From: Chloranthus sessilifolius
Taxonomy: Eukaryota > Streptophyta > Magnoliopsida > Chloranthales > Chloranthaceae
Direction of reading: 5' to 3'
Length of the DNA stretch: 64,000 nt
Assembly (NCBI GenBank): GCA_021018995.1
Contig: CM037588.1
Span: forward strand, 146,277,725-146,341,724
Part shown: positions 56,216 to 64,000 of the stretch, piece after piece
Layout: each line of letters begins with the position of its first letter
Numbering within the stretch: the stretch's first letter is position 1
The notes under the pieces: model-generated
What the model saw: the letters and a program-made list of their open reading frames with translations, nothing else
What the model was told of the DNA's origin: nothing
The model's database searches: none
Position numbers and translations under genes: made by a program

Positions 56216-56420
56216 ACCACGCGCAAACCCCCTTAAAATAGTTGAAAAGTGGTCAACTTACTTCAACTAGGTACTATTGGTATATAACCTTGTATATTTC
56301 CAAAGGTTTAGGGGGCTACTGCACCACGCGCAAACCCCCTTACGGTAGCTTAAAAGTGGCAACTAACTTAAACTAAGTACTCGTACTATATAACCTAAGT
56401 ATATGTTTCCAAATCCACCT
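56216..56420. repeat. Tandem duplication of a roughly 107-bp unit with TATA-like core
   Basis: Both units begin ACCACGCGCAAACCCCCTTA (56216 and 56323) and share AAAGTGG, CAACT, ACTATA.AACCT and TTTCCAAA. They have diverged by scattered changes. Each has a TATATAACCT element, so it could be a duplicated promoter region, but no credible gene follows. Confidence 0.6.
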
Positions 56421-56535
56421 TCTCCATATCCACCATCTCCACCCTTCCTCCTCCTCCTCCTCCTCCTCCACTACCACACCACCACCACATTCACCACACA
56501 TCCACCACCCCTTCTTCACCACTACGACACCATCA
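56421..56535. repeat. CTC/CCA triplet-rich low-complexity tract
   Basis: A CTCCTC run of eight or more triplets is followed by CCACCA and CACCAT-type triplets. It behaves as a microsatellite. A short Pro/Leu/Thr-rich frame can be read across it, but it has no independent support. Confidence 0.7.
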
Positions 56536-57116
56536 CCATCATCAAACAATAGACAGACTAGTCATTGGAAATTTTCAAATATATCTAAATACAAACATAA
56601 ATAGTCCACAAACAAAATACTCTACAAACAAAATTATCTTTGAATTAAACATATTCAATTTAAAAATCACAGGATCTAAATGGGCACTTATATCTTGAAA
56701 ACCAAAACATGCCTAAAGCCCTCAAAACAACTTTGAAATACACGTATGATGTCATAGAAAGACTAACAAATGACAACACAAAATATGGTACGATTTGATT
56801 TTTCACGTATCCCAAAAGCAACATCATCAAAGCCTTATCCCATATATTATATATGGATGCCACAACCGTCCTTTTTTCATCCGAGGTTGAGATTGGCAAC
56901 AACATAACACAAATTAAAAGCTTTTCTTAAGGAAACAAGGGACGCTCAAATTAAAAGATATATTTTAAAGGAAAATTTACCTTATCGATCCTGTCACGTA
57001 CACCTTTTCCGTCAAAGACTATATTTTCACCATTACCCAAACTGACCAGCTCTAAGCCCAGCCGTGGCCCACCTTTACGAAATGTCGAAATTATCTCCAA
57101 TGTAATAAACAGTCAT
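56536..57116. other. Unassigned DNA
   Basis: A short minus-strand frame (56905-56660, 81 codons, hydrophobic) lies here, but I recognise nothing in it and it has no supporting context. The rest is AT-rich, with no repeat seen. Confidence 0.35.
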
Positions 57117-57470
57117 TGTGACAGCTCGAATTTCGGTATCCCGAAACTCGTGCCATCAGCACGACTTTCAAGGCCGTGTCCTGTGATTTCGTATGGAGCA
57201 TTGGTATATACAAGCTAAAGACTATAAGTAAGGCACAAGCATCTACTTTAAACAAATTCTCATGCATTTAAAATAAAAAAAATTCTAAAGACAATTCTTA
57301 TCCCATGCCAATTCATGAGCATAAGAACTGACCCGAACCATCGGTGATAACTATTCACCCTAGACGGTGTGTCAAAAGAATCAAGGTATTTAATTACATT
57401 CAAAATAAAGAGGCTTGACATACCAAGCCGTACCTAACACTCTCAACTCACTCTCAAAGTACGCAATGGG
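57117..57470 (-). repeat. Element E: LTR fragment related to C and D, cut by element D
   Basis: It begins TGTGACAGCTCGAATTTCGG and follows the left end of the C and D LTRs (AGGCTTGACATACCAAGCCGTAC) with clear divergence, then stops at the start of element D. The rest of this LTR would lie beyond the window, after D. Confidence 0.75.
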
Positions 57471-60138
57471 TGTGACAGCCCGGATTTCGGCACCCCGAAA
57501 CCCGTGCCATCAGCACGATCATCTTGACCGTGCCCCTTAATTATGCACGGGACACTGGTATATCAAGCATAAAAAGAAGTAAGAACAACTTGCGGAATTT
57601 AAATCTAATTAGAAATACTTTTCAAAAGACAGTTCTACCCTCATGCCCCTACATGAAGGGAGAACCGATCCGAACCATCGATGATATAAATCATCACAGA
57701 TGGTTCGCCCCAAAGGAATAATCCAAACTCTATACATATACATGTTTTCACAAAATAAAGGCTTGACATACCAAGCCGTACAATCTCTACTCAAAACTCC
57801 TCAAAGTAGCTGTGAGTCCTCTAGAAGAAGTCCTCTGGAGGTGGCTCCAACTCCTCGCCGGCAGCAAAGTCCGACTCGCCGGGATCAGCGTCCCCTGAAA
57901 CCTCGGCAGCTGCTACTAATGGACCTGCGACGTATAGTCTATAGGGTGAGCTACATCCTAGCCCAATAGGGAACAAACACTGCTGAACATATAAGTTATA
58001 ACTCACATATATTCTATGACATACCATGCATGATGTAACTATGCAGTTGTTGATAAAACAGTTAAAAGCATTCGTTTACTGTTGATTTCTTATGTTTTCA
58101 TTTACTCATGAAACATCTTTGAAAAGGCCTAAAGCAAAACTTAAACTTTCAACTTAAGTTTTCCCCGAGCAATATAGCATCGAGCCCCGTTGAGCTACCC
58201 TCCATCGTCATCTATATAGGCAGTTTAATGTATTCCACAGGAATACCATATAGTACCCAAGCCCCTTTCCCCTGGGGATTGGTGGCGGGGTTTCACTTAT
58301 CTCAATCAACACCCCTGGGGTGTGCTTACTATGTACGGATAAGCCTCCGCACTGGCCTACGGTTTCGCCGCCGTATCGGTCACGGATATCCTGCCGTGTC
58401 AGTCGTGGATATCCCGCCACGTCGGTGGGGTAACCTAAGGAACCTCAAATAACAAAAATATCGGTGCCTTACATATAGTTATTCACCGTGTAAGTGTGCT
58501 ATCTTATATCAGTTAGGCCCTATCAAACATGATTCAATCTGTGGATACATCCCTGGGATGTATCCATTAACTTGCATCACACCTGATGCTCTTATCTCTT
58601 TACTTCTTCATCCCCTGGATGGCTCATTCGTTACTCTTATTATGAATGTCACACACACACACTTTTCACAATTCTTTGAGCAGTAAAAATAATTGAATTG
58701 AAATTTATATCACTACATACATGCTCTTGTAAAATAAAGTACATGTTCAGGGTGTTCCCTACCTCAAGTCTTTACTTGTTCAATGCATCAAGGTCCCACG
58801 TGGCTCCTTGTGCACTAGCTTACACGTACCACCTATGAAACACATCACAAAGGATGTAATAAAGAAGGTATAAGACCCTCCAAGAATCTTGAAGTCAAAC
58901 TTAAAAGTCAACAAAATTCATCCCACGATTAATCGAATCCCAAATCGATTAATCGAACTCGTTCGATTAATCGATTTCCAAAATCGATTAATCAAGGTCA
59001 ATATCGATTAATCAAGTAATTTCGATTAATCGAATTCTAAAGTAAACTCACCGCTCAATAAGAAGTTTCCGCTCGATTAATCGAATCCAGTTTCGATTAA
59101 TCAAAATCTTCTTTTCGCAAAGAACACCTACTATTCAGCTTGAGTTTCCATTCGATTAATCGAATTTCGCTTCATTAATCAATTCTTCGTCGCAAAGTTC
59201 TCTTACAAAACAGCTTGAGTTTCTATTCGATTAATCAATTGAATTAATCGAATCTCCTTTTCGCAAAGTACACTTATCGTCAACAGCTTGATTTTCACAA
59301 GTCGATTAATCGATCCCAATTGATTAATCGAAAATTAAATCGATTAATCGAAATCCCATTTCGATTAGTCGATTTTTCCTTAAATCATTTCCTCCAACCC
59401 TTGGGGTCCACTGGAGGTTCCCAGTCGATTAATCGATTTTCAAATCGATTAATCGAAATCCAAATTCGATTAATCGAAATCCAACTCGATTAATCGAAAT
59501 CGTGTCTTCTGACCTTTCAACTTCCTGGCCAATTTCGATTAATCGAAACCCAATTTCGATTAATCGAAATTGTCAGGTTCAGCCCCTTTTCGAGCTGTTC
59601 TTCCCAATCTTTTCCCATACTTTTTCCTCTATTTTTCTAAACCATTATCCTATGATTTAACCCACATTTAACCACAACTTAACCCCTATGATCTATGCAT
59701 CTTATTTACAAGAATTTACCTTGGATAGATCTCAAGTTGATTTCTATCGATAGTTGGAAGGCTAGGGTTTCTAGCTTTGGCTCTAACGGATCCCTTGCGT
59801 CGAATCCGCCTCCTTAATGCTTGACTCCTTCTTCCAAACAGCTTGCAATAACTCTTCTCTCACTCCTCTCTCTCTCTCTCTTCTTTACTTCAACCACAAA
59901 ACATGAAAGTTAGGGTTTTCACCCTTTTATCTTATTTCTTTTCTCTGTGGAACACATACACACCCCCTGTGTATGTTACTCTACACACTCCTCTATCTCT
60001 CCATTCTTCTACACGGTTCACACATCACATCCGCCATCTCACTTTAAGTTCATCTTTGAACTATCTTATGGTCAAACCTAAGACCAATCGGGCACGGATC
60101 CCGAGGTCATAGTTTAACGTGATTTTAGGGCTATTACA
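57471..60138 (-). repeat. Element D 3' LTR
   Basis: Plus-strand TGTGACAGCCCGG to GGGCTATTACA, collinear with the LTRs of C. It keeps the CACGGATATCC module (about 58375-58435) and most CCC-T-GGG palindromes (58308-58323, 58550-58570). The TA-centred array lies at about 58920-59580, where several palindromes have lost 1-4 bases. Confidence 0.88.
58920..59580. repeat. TA-centred palindrome array in element D LTR
   Basis: About twenty sites of TCGATTAATCGA type, many eroded by 1-4-nt deletions compared with the equivalent arrays in C, for example GATTAATCAAGG where C has GATTAATCGAAGG. Confidence 0.7.
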
Positions 60139-60182
60139 TCCTCCCCACCTTGGGAATTTTCGCCCCTCGAAAATAACCCAAG
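60139..60182 (-). other. Element D polypurine tract and preceding block
   Basis: On the minus strand a TTTTCGAGG...CGAAAATTCCC block is followed by AAGGTGGGGAGGA, directly before the LTR start TGTAATAGCCC, as in C. Confidence 0.85.
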
Positions 60183-60433
60183 GTTTATCTCGCCTAGGTC
60201 TCTCTCTCCCCACACGCTGGCGTGAGGTAGTCCAATTTAGTCAGACGCACTCAAGTAGTCACACATTCACACTTATAAACATGGAAGTAAAGTTGTAACA
60301 ACATAAAGAGAAACAATTACACAAAAAGTTGAATTTCTATTAATATAGTAAAATTTTACAAGGCGCCATATGAGTTGGCGTACAAGATATACGTCTATAC
60401 AAAACATGACTGATACAAAAATACAAATAAAAC

Positions 60434-61913
60434 TCATGCAGGCCCCTCGCTAGGCTGGTCCGGTGCAGGAGCTGGCTCTGGCTGCGGTGGAAGGGTCTCT
60501 GTCGGCGGAGTAGATGTGGATGTGGAGGGAACCGCGTCCGTGGTGGGATGGAAGATCGGTCCTCTATGGAAGGCGTCCGGCCGTCCACTCTTCTTCGCGG
60601 GCCAACATATCCATGTAGGTGTGGGGGTAGATGAACTGGAGGGTGTGAAACATGAGGAAATCAATCCTCCTGTTCATCCTCTCATTATTTGCGTCCATTC
60701 TGGCCAGCACGTCCTCTATGGTAGGACCGGATGGAGCGGCGCGCCGGCGGTAGGATGAGGTGGGAGTCATGCGAGGTGCAGTGGTGTCGGCGTGGGTGGT
60801 GTGGAGGGAACCTCTCCATGGATGGCTCGGCTGCGGCAGGGTGTGCCCCACCCAGAAGTGGGTCCTGCTGAGGTGGTGGGCGTGGTGGCGGTGCTACTGC
60901 CGCTGGCCGGCCGGGCTGGGCGGGAGCGGGACCCGAGCGGTAGGGTCCGCTTCAGTTGTAAGCACGGGGTCCATGAAGACTTTGTGAATGTCTTCACGCG
61001 ATCCGTAGCCCTCACCTCGTGAGGTGAGATAGTGTAGGAGGGATCGTTGGAGTAGCACTCCAACATGCTTGAGATGAGCCGAGCATACGGCATCTTCTCC
61101 TTGGGCCGCATGTTGCCCTTCATCAGTTTAGTCTTGATGTACCGCATCCCCTCAAGGATGACCTTGGTAGCATCAAACCATCGGCCACAGAAGGCCGCGT
61201 AAAGTGCATGTTGCACTTTGTCGACACGCTCAGTGTCGTGGCGCATCGGGTAAAGGTTGCATTTGATTATGGAGTCGAGCATCCACATGTAGGGTGGAAG
61301 ATCAACCCTCTTGATGGAAATGCCCGACCCCTTCTTGCCATTTGTCATGAGGGTCATGACTTCCTCAAACCGGGGGTCTTCCACAAAGGGTGGAAATAGG
61401 GTAGTCTCGGGGGTGAACTCGAGGTAGCACTCGAGCACCTCGTGAATGTGACGCCGAGTGATCGTGTAGAGACGACCCTCGATCTTGGTGATGATGCACT
61501 CGTCGGTAGGGCCAGTACTCAGCCCTTGGTAGAATAATCTCACCAATCTAGGGTAGTAGGAACCCCGGATTGGTTTGAGAAGATTGCCGAGACCGGCATT
61601 GTTTATGTAGTTTTGAGCCCATTGGGTCTCGCCCCGTCCATCGGGATCGGTGAACAGGGTAGGGTCGATGGTATATTCGACCTCAAAGGTCTTGGCTGCC
61701 CACCACTGCTTGGTTGCTCCACGTTGGTGGGTGGTGGTGGCATGGGGTGGATTGGAAGACTCACAGAGATGCGCCGTCGAACCGGAGGTGGTCTCCGATT
61801 CGACGGTGTCGGAGTCCTCACCGGCGATGGAGTAGGTGGTGGTGGTGCGGCGTTTACGCCTAACCGCAACTTGAGGTTGCCTTCTTCAAGATAAACGGGT
61901 TTTGGGGCGGTAT
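60434..61913 (-). pseudogene. Element D aORF, broken copy
   Basis: Closely similar to the intact aORF of C. The start position reads ATA instead of ATG (61913-61911). The Pro-rich N-terminus is shifted between frames (61869-61603). The conserved core is open from 61546 to about 60960 (ITRRHIHEVLECYLEF, YMWMLDSIIKCNLYPMRHD, RWFDATKVILEGM). The linker and C-terminal block (60851-60564, TIEDVLARMDANNERMNRR) are in another frame, and the end is near 60434. At least three frame changes are needed, mostly where D lacks a few bases present in C. Confidence 0.75.
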
Positions 61914-62130
61914 GTTCACTAAACTAGGGTTTATCTAGCTTGAATTGAAGAAAACGGAAATCTAGGGTTTACCTTAGGTTTCGGAGGCAATGCGGCGATT
62001 TGGACGCGAATCGGAAAACCCAAACCTAGAGCACTCGGTTGGTTGGAGAAGAAGGAGAAGATGAAACGCCCAAAAATCCCAAGCCAAATGATTTGAATGG
62101 GAAATGAAGTCCCAAATTTATTTATATAAC
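61914..62130 (-). promoter_or_regulatory. Predicted promoter and leader of element D aORF
   Basis: On the minus strand TATATAAATA (62128-62119) is followed by a leader with AAACCCTAG twice (near 61970 and 61930) before the lost start codon at 61913. Distances match those of element C. Confidence 0.55.
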
Positions 62131-62139
62131 ATGCTCGAC

Positions 62140-62620
62140 ATCGAAATTCCATTTCATTAATCGAAATTCAAAACTAGGTTAAGTTACAGTAAAATCGATT
62201 AATCGATTTCTCAAATCGATTAATCGAAAACAAAATTCGATTAATCAAAATATTTCGATTAATCAAAATATTTCGATTAATCAAATCGTGTTTGTTTAAA
62301 ATTTAAAATTTTGAGCTCACTGGCGCGTGCCAGTCGATTAATCGAAATTCATTTCGATTAATCGTAATCTCAAAATCGATTAATCGAACTTAGTTTCGAT
62401 TAATCAAAATCGTGCAAAAGCTTCAAAAATTTTCCAAATTTTCTTAAGTATACGATTAATCGAAATCCCATTTCGATTAATGGAAACTTCTTTCTGTGCA
62501 TTTTCTAAGTCAACTTTTCATTTCCACTCACTGGCCCATGCTAGTCGACTAATCGAACAAGATGGATTAATCGATATTCCAAATCGATTAATCGATTTGA
62601 AATTAGATTAATCCATCTTG
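62140..62620. repeat. TA-centred palindrome array upstream of element D aORF
   Basis: Around fifteen TCGATTAATCGA sites or decayed forms (several TCGATTAATCAAA) lie between the chromodomain end and the TATA box. Same type as the array in D's LTR. Confidence 0.7.
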
Positions 62621-62759
62621 CCCAATTCTGCAAATTTCAATCTCTTGTTTCTTTTTACTATTTTTGACAATTCATGACAGATTGGATCAAAATTTCCATT
62701 GAAATACAAGTATAGTGGAGATTTCACAACACGTTTGTGGTTTACTTTGCATTCTCACG

Positions 62760-64000
62760 TCGTTGGAAACGAGGCTGGGTATTGTTCTTTCATATCGGCC
62801 TCTGCCCCAAGTAGCCTCTTCTTTAGGATGATTGTTCCATCGAACAAGCACTAAGGGAATTACTTTAGTGCGCAGATTTGTTCTTTCCGATCCAAGATCT
62901 CCTTGGTTCCTCTATCATGCTCATGTCCTCACACATCTCTATAGGTTGCTTCCCTAACACATGAGACGGATCATTCACGCATTTCTCGAGCATCGATATG
63001 TGGAAGACATTATGTACTCGATCGAATAGCGGTGGTAAACTAATGCGATATGCAACTTCACCTATTCGTCCCAAAATTTCAAATGGTCCAACATAACGTG
63101 GACTTAACTTCCTCTTGCCAAATCGCATTACACCTTTCAAAGGTGACACCTTCACAAACACATGCTCGCCACTTTGTAGTCAACACTAGTCCGCTTCACA
63201 TCGGCGTAACTTTTCTGTCTACTCTGTGCTGTCTTCAACCTTTCTCTGATAATTCGGACGACGGTAGCATTATCTTCAAGTAGCTTTGGTCCTAATACAA
63301 ATTTCTCACCTGTTTCTTCCCAATTGAGGGGTGACTTGCATCGTCGTCCATATAGAGCTTCATATGGTGCCATGCCAATGCTCGTTTGAAAACTGTTATT
63401 ATACGCGAACTCGAGCATCGGTAGATACTCATCCCAGTATCCTTGCATATCAAGCATGCACGCTCTGAGCATGTCTTCTATCACTTGGTTCACTCGCTCG
63501 TCATCCATCAGTTTGAGGATGGAAAGCTGAACTAAAGTCTAGTCGCGTTCCCATTCCTTCTTGAAATTTCTTCCAAAACTTGGACGTATACAGTGGATCA
63601 CGATCTGAAACTATGCTGCTTGGAATACCATGTAATCTTACAATCTCTTTCATATATAGGTCTGCCAATCTTCCTGCCGTATACGTAGTATTGTATGGCA
63701 AAAAGTGCGCTGATTTGGTCAATCGGTCTACGACGACCCAAATAGCATTATGTCTCTTGGCAGTACGAGGTAATCCAACAATGAAATCCATTGAGATCGA
63801 TTCCCACTTCCATTCTGGTATTGGTAAAGGTTGCAATAGTCCCGCAGGATGTCTATGATCAACCTTCACTTGTTGACAAGTCAAACATCGTGACACATAC
63901 TCGGCCACGTCTTGTTTCAGTCCTCTCCACCAATAATTCCTTTCAAATCTTGGTACATTTTGGTGCTACCGTGGTGGATAGCATAATTTGACTTATGAGC
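62760..64000 (-). pseudogene. Element D integrase with chromodomain, partial
   Basis: The sequence enters from the window edge in the zinc region ([10 protein letters not shown], 63900). The core has [20 protein letters not shown] and HPQTDG, then a short deletion that shifts the frame near 63500, and ERVNQVIEDMLRAC. A second deletion near 63160 precedes FVKVSPLKGVMRFGKRKLSP and GPFEILGRIGEVAYRI. The chromodomain is frame-shifted after MSMIEEP. It is closely similar to element C but lacks C's stop in the zinc region. Confidence 0.85.

Larger units (their letters stand above)
57471..64000 (-). mobile_element. Element D: Tekay-like chromovirus related to C, runs off the window
   Basis: The 3' LTR (57471-60138) is followed on the plus axis by the polypurine tract, broken aORF, promoter, palindrome array and integrase/chromodomain, in the same minus-strand order as C. 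The left flank ATGGG (57466-57470) may be half of a target duplication whose partner is outside. Many small deletions break the frames. Whether protease and reverse transcriptase are present cannot be seen here. Confidence 0.85.

Noticed and set aside
56660..56905. 81-codon hydrophobic minus-strand ORF as a host gene
   Set aside because: No motif, no promoter or exon structure and no family resemblance; its length is compatible with chance in AT-rich DNA.

Overview
The window is a stretch of nuclear DNA from a flowering plant and consists almost entirely of nested LTR retrotransposons. The plant assignment rests on the element types: Athila-like Ty3/gypsy elements (one with a perfect 18-nt tRNA-Asp primer site) and Tekay/Del-like chromoviruses (integrase with a C-terminal chromodomain, degenerate tRNA-iMet primer site). 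A Ty1/copia reverse-transcriptase relic, a tRNA-headed SINE-like sequence and MITE-like inverted repeats are also present. I found no credible host gene, no functional tRNA or rRNA gene and no CRISPR. The species cannot be told from this sequence.

Layout. (1) 1-6424: an Athila-like LTR tail, a 3.7-kb solo LTR (1184-4873) and an older Tekay-like LTR remnant around it. (2) 6628-17565: element F, an Athila-lineage element with gag and an accessory ORF but no recognisable pol. A solo LTR of its own family (8726-10127) sits inside its gag; target-site duplications (TSDs) are AAGGC for F and ACGTG for the solo LTR. (3) 17571-19116: AT-rich DNA with two inverted-repeat elements. (4) 19117-54197: element B, a plus-strand Tekay-like chromovirus flanked by AATAC, carrying two later insertions. 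Element A (Athila, minus strand, 21034-33256, TSD GACCA) sits in its left LTR. Element C (Tekay-like, minus strand, 39363-50069, TSD ACTTT) sits in the 5' leader of its accessory ORF. (5) 54198-57116: copia relic with a MITE, SINE-like sequence, tandem repeat and triplet repeats. (6) 57117-64000: LTR fragment E, cut by element D, a relative of C that runs off the window.

The most interesting pattern is an accessory gene, called aORF here. It lies after the gag or pol region in B, C, D and, more diverged, in F. In B, C and D it has the same layout: a dense array of 12-bp palindromes (TCGAT-NN-ATCGA), then a TATA box, then a leader with AAACCCTA telobox-like motifs, then the ORF. A matching array lies in each element's own LTR. 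The central dinucleotide is element-specific: mostly CG in both arrays of B and mostly TA in both arrays of C and D. This suggests, without proving, a DNA-binding factor that has co-diverged with its sites. Only the copy in C is an intact ORF (500 codons), although C has lost protease, reverse transcriptase and RNase H.

Other notable signals are a candidate GT-AG intron between gag and pol of B, four hairpins with a constant loop in the LTR of A, a series of CCC-T-GGG palindromes in the LTRs of C and D, a second polypurine tract about 1.8 kb upstream of the true one in A and F, and premature stops that mostly fit C-to-T decay. All domain calls were made by eye from motifs, and boundaries without a TSD are approximate.
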